Notes under the pieces: generated by a model
The model's input: the letters and a program-made list of their open reading frames with translations, nothing else
The model's database searches: none
Told to the model about the DNA's origin: nothing
Part shown: positions 1 to 6,165 of the stretch, one piece after another
Position numbering within the stretch: position 1 is the first letter of the stretch
Layout: every line of letters begins with the position of its first letter
Assembly (NCBI GenBank): GCA_039797965.1
Contig: JBDKGX010000073.1
Coordinates: 1 to 11,936 of the forward strand
Reading direction: 5' to 3'
Source of the DNA: Thiofilum sp039797965
GTDB taxonomy: Bacteria > Pseudomonadota > Gammaproteobacteria > Thiotrichales > Thiotrichaceae
Length of the DNA stretch: 11,936 nucleotides
Made by a program: the position numbers and the translations under genes

Positions 1-1063
1 GTGCTGCTAATGTTGGCTTAGTATTAATATCTTTAAATAGGTTTTTATTTTCCAACATCGTGGAAAAAAACACATTGCCATCACTGGATAACAGCTTGTT
101 AAACTCAATGGCTCGCTGACCTAAACCTATTGTTTCATCTTTGCTTAGTATAGGCAAAATAGTTGAGCGCTCATCTTGCTCTGAAATACTATAGGCTGCA
201 TCTTGATAGGTATTTAGCACATTTAAATCGGCGTTTTTGACTAAATCATGTAACCAATGCACAGCTGCCATATAGGTAACAGAAGGCACATTACTGGATA
301 ATTTCCAACCTTTTAATTTCCACCCCTGCGGCATAGGGCAGTTAATATCTCCAAAATAGCGACTAAAACGACGCTTTACGAAAGCAATAGCACATAGTGT
401 TTCATTCTTGGCTAGGTCATTTTTCATGCCTAATTTGCCGTTTTCGATAACCTTGTCCCAAAAATCGTTCAAATCTTTGCGATTCGGTGTGGGCACGCCC
501 GATAACTCCTGCCAACCCTCCATCATAGTACATTTCACGCCGCCCTCATTGGTCGCGGCATAAGTACGCCAATTCTTGCGAGTACTTATCGCTGTACTAT
601 CATTATTAGGTTCTAGCACCCAAACCATGTCCCAAAAAGCTGAAATTTGCCGATCCCAAATAGCTTGATTTTCTTGTTTAGCGATGCTGCTTAAATCATT
701 TTGCCATACCTTATCAGCTAAAGCCTTCCATGCTATTAGCACGGCCTGAATTACATCATCAGGCTTAAAATCTATGTCAGTTGGTACTTCAGCTTTAAAC
801 TGGTGGGGAACACAACCTTGTATGGGTTTTTTCTTGATATCTTTATCTTCATCATCAGTAAGCCAATACATAAAGTTGTCATCAACTGCGGGAAACTTGA
901 TGATTGCACCTTGAGCAGTAGTGGCTTTCATCGCCACAGCTGCAAGCCATGACAAAATAAATGACCCTGCCCAAAAATCACGAGTACGACGCGCTTGAGC
1001 GACAAACCCTTGTACAGGGCCTAACGTGAAATGAAAGTATTGAGGTTTTGCTTGATCAGTCAT
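1..1063 (-). CDS. cas10 (cmr2): Cas10/Cmr2, large subunit of type III-B CRISPR effector (5' part, gene continues past the left edge)
   Basis: The frame is open from an ATG at 1063 to the window edge, 354 codons, with no stop. The protein begins almost at once with FTLGPVQGFVAQARRTRDFW followed by AGSFILSWLAA. This is the opening palm-like segment typical of Cmr2. Further in, FDVxLCAIA-like text (ETLCAIAFVKRRFSRYF, about residues 217-233) also fits Cmr2. Cas10 is the scaffold of the Cmr complex, and in active members its GGDD palm makes cyclic oligoadenylate after target RNA binding. That part lies outside the window, so activity cannot be judged. No HD-nuclease domain precedes the GPVQ segment, and the start is fixed by the one-base overlap (TAATG) with the cmr1 stop, so an HD-less Cas10 is likely. 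Translation is probably coupled to cmr1. Confidence 0.93.
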   Translation of the reverse strand, partial: MTDQAKPQYFHFTLGPVQGFVAQARRTRDFWAGSFILSWLAAVAMKATTAQGAIIKFPAVDDNFMYWLTDDEDKDIKKKPIQGCVPHQFKAEVPTDIDFKPDDVIQAVLIAWKALADKVWQNDLSSIAKQENQAIWDRQISAFWDMVWVLEPNNDSTAISTRKNWRTYAATNEGGVKCTMMEGWQELSGVPTPNRKDLNDFWDKVIENGKLGMKNDLAKNETLCAIAFVKRRFSRYFGDINCPMPQGWKLKGWKLSSNVPSVTYMAAVHWLHDLVKNADLNVLNTYQDAAYSISEQDERSTILPILSKDETIGLGQRAIEFNKLLSSDGNVFFSTMLENKNLFKDINTKPTLAA

Positions 1064-2325
1064 TATAAGTTTTCTCCTTTCAAAATTGCTTTTTTGTCAG
1101 GAAAACGAAGTGATCCCTGCTTAGTTTTGCCATCTAAAAAATTAGTCAAAACTGACCACTCGACTTTAGTAGGAACATTTTTTCCACCTGCATTAATTTT
1201 TTCGCCTTTAGGTAGAAAATCGGCAGGAAATAAAGTAGCGACTCCTATAAATTGACTCCCAATCTGATGAATATGTAACCATAAAGGACTAGCCCTGCGA
1301 TCATGTTTAAAGTATCCATCTGGATAAGGTTTATTTTGTAATTCCGGCATTACTGCTAAAGCAGCGCCTTTTCCATAATTATGTGGTAAACCGAATATGA
1401 CCCGACGAGGATGAAAATCTTTAACATGCTTGCCGTACTTCCAATCATGGTCAGTTTTAAAATTACCTTCTCGATCTTGTCCTAAAACGAGACCATCTTT
1501 GCCCCAACTCCGGTACATCATCATGCCTTTAGCTAAGTCATTAAGAACATCAAAAGGTGTTGTTTTTGTAACTAGGCAATCAATACGAGTTTTATTAGTG
1601 AAGGTACTAAATGGCATGGATACATTAGGCTGAGTAATATATTTTGTAATAGCTGTTTTATACTCATCCAATGTTTTTGGGGGGATAAACTTTGTTTCCT
1701 TAGTTGCATTATAAGTTGACGTTAAAGTTTCTATTTGAATAGAACCTATCCCTCGACGGACACGACTACCTAAACCACCTAGTAACCCCATAACAGTCAG
1801 AGCATCCAAAATAGACTTTTCGGCTTGCTCTTTAAATATTAGCGTTACAGAAAACGTTTGGTTATGCTGAATACAAGAACGGCTGAGAACTCCTGCATTC
1901 TGACCAAAAGCTTCCATTAGTCCATAACCAAAATAACGTGCTGCTGTATAGTTTCTGAAGTTAGCATGGGCATTATCTTTTTTTACTGAATCATACTCAG
2001 CCGTACTAACTTTTAAGCTAAACTTTCCGTGTCCACCTGTCTTGGTTGTTTCATCTTTGGCTGAACCAAATAATTCAGCCTCTTGCTTATGTAATTCTTT
2101 GAGAGCTAATTCATCGGTGTTAAATTTTTTTTCGGCGCGAATCTCACCCCACATCAGCGCCCGCCACCAAAAACGTAGAGCACCTTTTACCGATTGAGGA
2201 GAAATAGTAGTGGCTTCTTGTTGCGCATCGCCGATAAACATGGGGGTAACAATGCGATAGGTTGCTTCAATAATGGTGGGTACTTTTAAGCTTTCTCTAA
2301 TTTTAATAGACGCCAATACACTCAT
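1063..2325 (-). CDS. cmr1: Cmr1, RAMP subunit of the type III-B effector
   Basis: A 420-residue protein. Residues 22-60 carry the Cmr1 signature: a TPMFIGDA segment, then SPQSVKGALRFWWRALMW. A glycine-rich RAMP loop, LLGGLGSRVRRGIGSIQIE, lies at about 181-199. Length fits the family. Cmr1 sits at the end of the Cmr complex away from the crRNA 5' handle and contacts target RNA near the crRNA 3' end (family knowledge). The ATG at 2325 follows a modest AGGG ribosome site in a small AACAG/CTGTT inverted repeat. The stop overlaps the cas10 start by one base, so the two genes form an operon. A sigma70-like promoter sits about 43 bp upstream, so cmr1-cas10 may be expressed separately from the CARF gene. 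Nothing looks broken. Confidence 0.95.
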   Translation of the reverse strand: MSVLASIKIRESLKVPTIIEATYRIVTPMFIGDAQQEATTISPQSVKGALRFWWRALMWGEIRAEKKFNTDELALKELHKQEAELFGSAKDETTKTGGHGKFSLKVSTAEYDSVKKDNAHANFRNYTAARYFGYGLMEAFGQNAGVLSRSCIQHNQTFSVTLIFKEQAEKSILDALTVMGLLGGLGSRVRRGIGSIQIETLTSTYNATKETKFIPPKTLDEYKTAITKYITQPNVSMPFSTFTNKTRIDCLVTKTTPFDVLNDLAKGMMMYRSWGKDGLVLGQDREGNFKTDHDWKYGKHVKDFHPRRVIFGLPHNYGKGAALAVMPELQNKPYPDGYFKHDRRASPLWLHIHQIGSQFIGVATLFPADFLPKGEKINAGGKNVPTKVEWSVLTNFLDGKTKQGSLRFPDKKAILKGENL

Positions 2326-2367
2326 AACAGTACAGCCCTGTTGTTGGGGTGGGGGATAGTGAAGTTG

Positions 2368-2396
2368 ATTATGTCTAAACCTATACTGCTTGTCAG
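2368..2396 (-). promoter_or_regulatory. Predicted sigma70 promoter of cmr1-cas10
   Basis: Read on the minus strand: CTGACA at 2396-2391 (5 of 6 to the -35 consensus), a 17-bp spacer, then CATAAT at 2373-2368 (5 of 6 to the -10 consensus). The expected start of transcription is near 2361, giving a leader of about 36 bases before the cmr1 ATG. Prediction from sequence only. Confidence 0.5.
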
Positions 2397-2412
2397 CTAA
2401 AACAAGCTTGTC
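2388..2412. promoter_or_regulatory. Palindrome and repeated half-site at the cmr1 promoter, possible operator
   Basis: ACAAGCTTGT at 2402-2411 is a perfect 10-bp palindrome just upstream of the -35 box. The half-site GCTTGTC occurs twice in the same direction, at 2388-2394 (overlapping the -35) and 2406-2412, 18 bp apart. This layout suits a dimeric or paired DNA-binding regulator. The CARF protein encoded next door has a possible winged-helix segment and is an obvious candidate, but that link is inference. Confidence 0.35.
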
Positions 2413-2433
2413 ATCTTCCTTACCCTTCCCTAA

Positions 2434-3543
2434 TCACGCACCCAACTCAATGGCTTCTATTAGTAAAACAATCCCAAAACATGTTTTTGGGCGCTTGCCT
2501 TGGGCTTGAATTAAATAAGGTTGGGCTTTGGTTTTTCCTAAAGCAGTAATAATGGCTTTATTAGTATTCGATTTGCGCTCTTCAAACCAGCTTTTAGTAA
2601 TGCCATCTTTTAAGGCTTTGGCTACCGTTTCATAATAATTATTGTGCTCAAATAGCAGCTCATAGACCTTTAAAAACTGCGTAGCCAAATCAGGTACTTC
2701 AGACGTTGACCAATGAATCGGGGTTTGATCATTCTTGCGCCGTTGTAGCATCCAAGTATAAAAAGCAGCTTGCACAGGTGTAAACTCGATGAGTACTCCC
2801 CCACAATAAATCTGAGCACGTCGTAAACAGACTTCAACTTTCGGCGGATCAAAACGTACTTGGGTCGCTCTAATAATATCCATAAAGCTTTTTTGGCTTT
2901 GCATCACTTCACTAGGTAGCTCGCCGCGCAAGCGCAAAAAAGGTATATCTGCCAAGGTGATTTGAATCTTTGTAGCATCCACTACTTCTCCACTAGCTTT
3001 CGTTAGACTTTGCGAGTAAGGCGGGGGGTAATAAAAACCTTGATGACAAATGTACTCATCTTCTACCAGTACATGCGTCAACCGATCTTGCGGACGACCA
3101 AATAACGACAAGGCGTAACCCATATAGTAGGTCATAGTACGCCGTCCACCCGATAAGGAAGCGTGCAAACTACTGCTCTCATCTGCTGTCAAATCACGTA
3201 CACAATGCATAATAAAATCAGCCGCATAGGCATTATCTTCGCTGGTACGAATATCATCTAGCGCTTGTCCTTGGGTATCGGTAATAAGGTGGAGATGTTC
3301 AGGTTGTAGTGTGAGGGTGGGAAGTTGGTAGTCTTGGCAAAAACGGCTGAGCCAATTATGGGGAGTACTCATGAGTTGCTGTTGAATGACCGCAGCCCCT
3401 TTGAGGGTGGTGATCACATGGATTTCGGTGGGAAGCCAAGGCTCGTTAGTTTGGCAAGTAAGGGCGTAGAGGGTTTCGGTAATGATTTGGGGGGAGTAGG
3501 CGGCTACGAATAGCAGGATGCGGCGTGGGTAGTCAGGCGACAT
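2434..3543 (-). CDS. CARF-type CRISPR accessory protein, NE0113 family (TIGR02584-like)
   Basis: About 369 residues from the ATG at 3543; a TTG six bases earlier is an alternative start, and neither has a clear ribosome site. The N-terminal half looks like a Rossmann-type CARF domain: hydrophobic strand ILLFVAAYSP, strand TEIHVITT, and the conserved turn ASLSGGRRTMTYYMG (about residues 128-142), typical of NE0113-family proteins annotated as Csm6-like or ring-nuclease CARF proteins. Such domains bind, and sometimes cleave, cyclic oligoadenylate made by Cas10. From about residue 200 a second domain contains a segment (VEVCLRRAQIYCGGVLIEFT) that resembles a winged helix. I see no HEPN Rx4-6H motif, so RNase activity is not supported. 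It precedes cmr1 on the same strand with a 108-bp gap. Family assignment is fairly sure; the biochemical role is not. Confidence 0.8.
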   Translation of the reverse strand: MSPDYPRRILLFVAAYSPQIITETLYALTCQTNEPWLPTEIHVITTLKGAAVIQQQLMSTPHNWLSRFCQDYQLPTLTLQPEHLHLITDTQGQALDDIRTSEDNAYAADFIMHCVRDLTADESSSLHASLSGGRRTMTYYMGYALSLFGRPQDRLTHVLVEDEYICHQGFYYPPPYSQSLTKASGEVVDATKIQITLADIPFLRLRGELPSEVMQSQKSFMDIIRATQVRFDPPKVEVCLRRAQIYCGGVLIEFTPVQAAFYTWMLQRRKNDQTPIHWSTSEVPDLATQFLKVYELLFEHNNYYETVAKALKDGITKSWFEERKSNTNKAIITALGKTKAQPYLIQAQGKRPKTCFGIVLLIEAIELGA

Positions 3544-3609
3544 AGGCAAAGTACTAGTTAAATTAATATTACCTAATTGTAATCAACCTTGGTTAAAAAC
3601 AGTAATTTG

Positions 3610-3645
3610 ATAAAAACTCCTTTTAATCAGGGCTGCCCTTAAAAA
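3610..3645 (+). repeat. Lone degenerate CRISPR-repeat-like element
   Basis: Aligned without gaps to the 36-bp repeat of the array 2.5 kb away, this stretch matches at about 24 of 36 positions. The core CCTTTTAATCAGGGC at 3619-3633 differs from the repeat at one base of 15. It lies in the same orientation as the array, at the 3' end of the vapC remnant and upstream of the CARF gene. It also forms an imperfect inverted repeat (TTTTAA, AGGG / CCCT, TAAAA), so it could simply be a vapC terminator with chance resemblance. Confidence 0.4.
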
Positions 3646-3648
3646 AAC

Positions 3649-3960
3649 TCATGACACTTTTTGCAATTTTTCATCTAATGTCAATAAAGTTAGCTTATGT
3701 AATAATGCTGTGGCGGCAATAGTTGCATCAGGTAATTTTAAAGTGGTAGACCGTCTTAATTGTATGGCTAAATCCTCAATAGCTCTATCCAAAGCAATAT
3801 AATGCATTTCATCTAATAGCTCACGAATAGCTTGTTCCTCTGTCGAAGTAATAGAGGGGAAACCCAGTAACTCCATTCTCGTAATTGCACTATAAGCACA
3901 CTCGTCCAAACGAGGATTCAGTGTGCTTAAGTATGTCATCACGGCTGGTGAGTGTTTTAA
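3649..3960 (-). pseudogene. vapC: vapC toxin (PIN-domain RNase), 3' fragment cut off by the IS element
   Basis: This piece encodes the C-terminal 103 residues of a VapC-type PIN protein: LKHSPAVMTYLST, then ITRMELLGFPSITSTEEQAI, KLPDATIAATALLHKL and LTLDEKLQKV. It keeps the PIN acidic residues in RMEL, LPDA and TLDE but lacks the first, essential Asp, which lies on the other side of the element at 5770-5817. A stop (TAG at 3966-3964) inside the IS end closes the frame upstream. An internal GTG at 3942 could allow a 97-residue product, but without the first strand and Asp it should be inactive as an RNase. VapC toxins cut RNA, often tRNA or rRNA, until neutralised by VapB (family knowledge). 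Confidence 0.85.
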
Positions 3961-3976
3961 TCTCTAGTGCGGAATT

Positions 3977-4007
3977 CCCCATCCAGAGCCGCTAGGCTTG
4001 GGTGGGG
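3977..4007. repeat. Left-end hairpin of the IS element
   Basis: CCCCATCC at 3977-3984 can pair with GGGTGGGG at 4000-4007 with one G-T wobble. Inside it AGCC at 3987-3990 and GGCT at 3995-3998 pair around the loop GCTA. The hairpin starts 16 bases from the inferred left boundary, the place where TnpA recognises imperfect palindromes in this family. Confidence 0.65.
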
Positions 4008-4040
4008 ATGGATAGCATCTCGGATAGTTAATTTTGTTCT

Positions 4041-4475
4041 CTAAGGGGGTGAGTCCTGATTTTGGATGTACTGTTTGATGACATCCAAAGGTGACCCACC
4101 CGTTGTCAGTAAGCAATAAGCGCGTGTCCAAAAAAACGGCTTCCAATAGAACTTGTCGATATGTGTTTTGAATTCTTTGCGAACTAAGCGAGAAGAAACC
4201 GTTTTGATGGAATTGATAAATTTGCTCAAATCCATAGATGGATGCGCGTCGATCAGCAAATGTACATGGTCTTCTTCACCGTTGAATTCAACTAATGTTA
4301 CAGACCCGTTTTCGCATTGCTCTTTGAAGATTTCATGCAGTCTATCCAAAATTTCTTTGGTGATACATTTTCGACGGTATTTAGTCACTAACACTAAGTG
4401 ATATTTTAGATTATAAACGGCATTATAATGACTTCTTCTATTTGTTTTTAATGATATTTTAGTTTCTTCTGCCAT
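4041..4475 (-). CDS. tnpA: TnpA, Y1 HUH single-strand transposase of IS200/IS605 type
   Basis: A 144-residue protein, normal length for the family. It opens with the conserved strand YNLKYHLVLVTKYRRK (about 21-36). The HUH metal-binding motif H70-V-H72 lies in EDHVHLL. The catalytic tyrosine is Y136 in DVIKQYIQNQ. TnpA cuts and rejoins single-stranded element ends next to the subterminal hairpins. It is divergent from tnpB with only 35 bp between the start codons, and GGTG in that gap may serve as ribosome site. All key residues are present, so transposition activity is plausible. Confidence 0.95.
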   Translation of the reverse strand: MAEETKISLKTNRRSHYNAVYNLKYHLVLVTKYRRKCITKEILDRLHEIFKEQCENGSVTLVEFNGEEDHVHLLIDAHPSMDLSKFINSIKTVSSRLVRKEFKTHIDKFYWKPFFWTRAYCLLTTGGSPLDVIKQYIQNQDSPP

Positions 4476-4476
4476 A

Positions 4477-4504
4477 TTGACACCAAGTAAAAATAAGTTA
4501 GAAT
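4477..4504 (+). promoter_or_regulatory. Strong predicted promoter of tnpB, probably giving a leaderless mRNA
   Basis: TTGACA at 4477-4482 is a perfect -35 box. After a 16-bp spacer comes TAGAAT at 4499-4504, 5 of 6 to the -10 consensus. Transcription would begin about 7 bases further on, at the tnpB ATG (4511). TAGAATTCTA at 4499-4508 is a perfect palindrome, so it also offers a -10-like box in the tnpA direction. Confidence 0.55.
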
Positions 4505-4510
4505 TCTAGC

Positions 4511-5755
4511 ATGATTAGACTAAAAGCCTACCAATTCAGATTGAAACCAAGAGCGGAGCAAATTACCCAATTTGACCAGCACTTTGGACACGTTCGGTTT
4601 GTGAAAAATTGGGCAATTACGCTAAAAGGACGTTATTACCGTCGTTTTGGCAAAGGTTTGTCTAGTCGTCGGTTGCAAGACCAATTAGTGAAAAAGAAAA
4701 AATTATCAAAATATCAGTGGCTCAGTGACATCAATTCACAAGCCTTACTCGCGGCATTGATGGATGTTGAAACGGCATTCAAAAGATTCTTCAACGGTGC
4801 AGGTTATCCAAACCGTAAAAAGAAATATGCCGCATGGCAATCATTTCAAGCACCGCAACACGTTGAAGCGACAAAAAACAAAATCAAATTACCTAAAATC
4901 GGTTGGGTTGATTGCGTGATGCACCGTGATTTACCCGAAGGGAAAATCAAAACTTGCACCATCAAACGCGCACCCAGTGGCAAGTATTCGATTTCGATTT
5001 TGATTGAACAACAGGTCAATGAGGTGATGCCTTGCATCATCGAAGAAGACAAAACCATCGGCATTGATGTTGGCATTAAAACATTTGCTGTTTGTTCTGA
5101 TGGTAGCGAAATTCCAAATCCACGCCTGTTAGACCGACAATTGGTCAGTTTGAAACAAGCACAACGGGTTTTTTCTCGCATGAAAAAAGGCTCGAAAAAT
5201 CGCAGTAAGCAAAAAAGGGGCATCGCAAAACTACATGAAAAAGTAGCCAACGCCCGCCATGATTTTATCCACAAATCCTCCTACAACGTAGCTGTCAAAA
5301 ACCACGCGACTACGGTGTGTATTGAAGATTTGCAGATTGGCAACATGATTCGTAATCCAAAATTAGCTAGACACATTGCTAACTGTGGCTGGGGAATGTG
5401 GACAACGGCATTGACTTATAAGCTCGTAGAACAAGGTAAAAATCTGATTCGGATTTCGCCATTTTCACCAAGTAGCAAAGAATGTCGCAAGTGCCATATC
5501 AAACACACAGGATTGAAATTATCTGACCGTGTGTTTGTGTGTCCAAACTGCAATCACACTGAAGACCGTGATTTGCACGCTTCGCACAATATCAAGCGTT
5601 TTGGATTACAACAAGCATTTGAGGCGGCAGGTTCTGCCGTGACTGTAAAGCGTTCCCCCTCTTCTAAACGGGTCAAAGCTCGTGGAGAGGCGAAAGGAGC
5701 TGATATTCTCAGTTCGGGTCAGTCGAAGCCACCACTAGAACGCGATAGCGTTTAG
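4511..5755 (+). CDS. tnpB: TnpB, RNA-guided RuvC-like nuclease of the IS element
   Basis: A 414-residue protein, in the normal TnpB range. The N-terminal helix-turn-helix/WED part starts IRLKAYQFRLKPRAEQ. RuvC-I is IGIDVGIKTFAV with Asp186. RuvC-II is CIEDLQIGNMIRN with Glu272. A zinc finger uses C325-x2-C328 and C344-x2-C347. RuvC-III is EDRDLHASHNI (351-361), so the catalytic triad appears intact. TnpB cuts DNA next to a target-adjacent motif, directed by an RNA copied from the right end of its own element, and so helps the element persist at its site (family knowledge). The last ~45 residues (AVTVKRSPSS onward) are probably shaped by the overlapping guide RNA rather than protein function. 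The stop lies inside the right-end hairpin. No clear ribosome site is present, in keeping with a leaderless message. Confidence 0.95.
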   Translation: MIRLKAYQFRLKPRAEQITQFDQHFGHVRFVKNWAITLKGRYYRRFGKGLSSRRLQDQLVKKKKLSKYQWLSDINSQALLAALMDVETAFKRFFNGAGYPNRKKKYAAWQSFQAPQHVEATKNKIKLPKIGWVDCVMHRDLPEGKIKTCTIKRAPSGKYSISILIEQQVNEVMPCIIEEDKTIGIDVGIKTFAVCSDGSEIPNPRLLDRQLVSLKQAQRVFSRMKKGSKNRSKQKRGIAKLHEKVANARHDFIHKSSYNVAVKNHATTVCIEDLQIGNMIRNPKLARHIANCGWGMWTTALTYKLVEQGKNLIRISPFSPSSKECRKCHIKHTGLKLSDRVFVCPNCNHTEDRDLHASHNIKRFGLQQAFEAAGSAVTVKRSPSSKRVKARGEAKGADILSSGQSKPPLERDSV

Positions 5756-5789
5756 TGGGGGTAGTTCACTAGCCCAATAATAATATTGT
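5625..5789 (+). ncRNA. Predicted TnpB guide RNA (reRNA/omegaRNA) with its guide
   Basis: By analogy with characterised TnpB systems, the scaffold spans the tnpB 3' end and the right end, and the guide is the first ~16-20 bases of flanking DNA. Visible structure: hairpin CGGCAG/CTGCCG (5625-5639, loop GTT), then AACGC/GCGTT-based hairpin at 5732-5758, then the element end GTAGTTCAC at 5761-5769. The guide would start TAGCCCAATAATAATA at 5770. The 5' limit is a guess. Confidence 0.5.
5732..5758. repeat. Right-end hairpin of the IS element
   Basis: CCACTAGAACGC (5732-5743) pairs with GCGTTTAGTGG (5748-5758) around the loop GATA, with a single bulged G in the left arm. It overlaps the tnpB stop codon and ends 11 bases before the inferred right boundary. 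Confidence 0.75.
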
Positions 5790-5817
5790 TGTCCATTAAG
5801 TACTTAAGACCACTCAC
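5770..5817 (-). pseudogene. vapC: vapC toxin, 5' fragment (first 16 codons)
   Basis: From a GTG at 5817 the minus strand reads M-S-G-L-K-Y-L-M-D-N-N-I-I-I-G-L, the first strand of a PIN domain with the first catalytic Asp at residue 9 (MDNN in place of the usual LDTN). The start is supported by AGGAG seven bases upstream (5829-5825), inside vapB, and by a 14-base overlap with the vapB end, the usual vapBC arrangement. The reading frame then runs into the IS right end. With the 3' fragment it makes a 119-residue VapC. Confidence 0.8.
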
Positions 5818-6061
5818 TGCGTAGCTCCTGTTGGATAACCAGTGGGTCTTGATTGAAATTAGGAGAGTCTTTTAGATGACCTGCGAACTCTAATAAGTAC
5901 TTGGGTTTGGGTGGGGCTTTGGGAGTAGTGTTACCTATTACTGTAGGCTTTTTTCGTATAAACCTAACAAAATCCAATACTTCCTGAAGTTGATGAGGTG
6001 GTAGAGTACGTAATTCACGCACGATATTGTGTTGAGTAATGAGTGGGTTGGGCGCTGACAT
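5804..6061 (-). CDS. vapB: VapB-like antitoxin (DUF2281-type)
   Basis: An 85-residue protein. The helix VRELRTLPPHQLQEVLDFVR (about 14-33) and the C-terminal segment AGHLKDSPNFNQDPLVIQQ (about 60-78) are typical of small DUF2281/VapB antitoxins paired with PIN toxins. The C-terminal part would wrap the toxin. The ATG at 6061 follows AGGTG at about 10 bases. It overlaps the start of the interrupted vapC, so it is the intact half of a broken toxin-antitoxin module. Its upstream region is shared with the CRISPR leader, the two being divergent. With the toxin gone, the antitoxin may be a relic, or may neutralise related toxins elsewhere (inference). Confidence 0.8.
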   Translation of the reverse strand: MSAPNPLITQHNIVRELRTLPPHQLQEVLDFVRFIRKKPTVIGNTTPKAPPKPKYLLEFAGHLKDSPNFNQDPLVIQQELRSEWS

Positions 6062-6165
6062 AGCCTATTCACCTATGATTATTATCAGGAAAGTGTGGCA
6101 CATAAGCTTTGCTGAGTATAGCCAAGATTATTCAAACAGGATGTTAAAAGCTTAATTCTTTTTAA
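6062..6165 (+). promoter_or_regulatory. CRISPR leader, shared with the vapB upstream region
   Basis: An AT-rich 104-bp gene-free stretch directly before the first repeat. It is the leader side because the opposite end of the array carries the only altered repeat. It contains ATTCAAAC at 6130-6137, identical to the last 8 bases of the repeat, 28 bp before the first repeat. I see no convincing promoter hexamer pair. It must also hold signals for vapB on the minus strand. Confidence 0.6.

Larger units (their letters stand above)
3961..5769 (+). mobile_element. Complete IS200/IS605-family element with divergent tnpA and tnpB
   Basis: The ends are set by the interrupted vapC gene. Joining the left flank (ending GTTTTAA at 3960) to the right flank (starting TAGCCC at 5770) restores one uninterrupted VapC frame, I-I-I-G-L-L-K-H-S-P, with no base lost or duplicated. 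Absence of a target duplication is the rule for this family. Because a T is found at both 3961 and 5770, the ends could shift by one base. The left end carries a hairpin (3977-4007) and the right end another (5732-5758), as expected for single-strand transposition by a Y1 HUH enzyme. Both genes look intact, so the element may be active. Size is about 1.8 kb. Confidence 0.9.

Noticed and set aside
3649..3942. 97-codon PIN protein as an intact toxin
   Set aside because: It starts at an internal GTG and lacks the first strand and Asp, which are found beyond the IS element.
3964..4146. 60-codon frame on the minus strand at the tnpA 3' end
   Set aside because: It overlaps tnpA out of frame and reads through the left-end hairpin.
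4846..5274. 142-codon frame on the minus strand
   Set aside because: It is the complement of tnpB; its cysteine-rich, low-quality protein has no family features.
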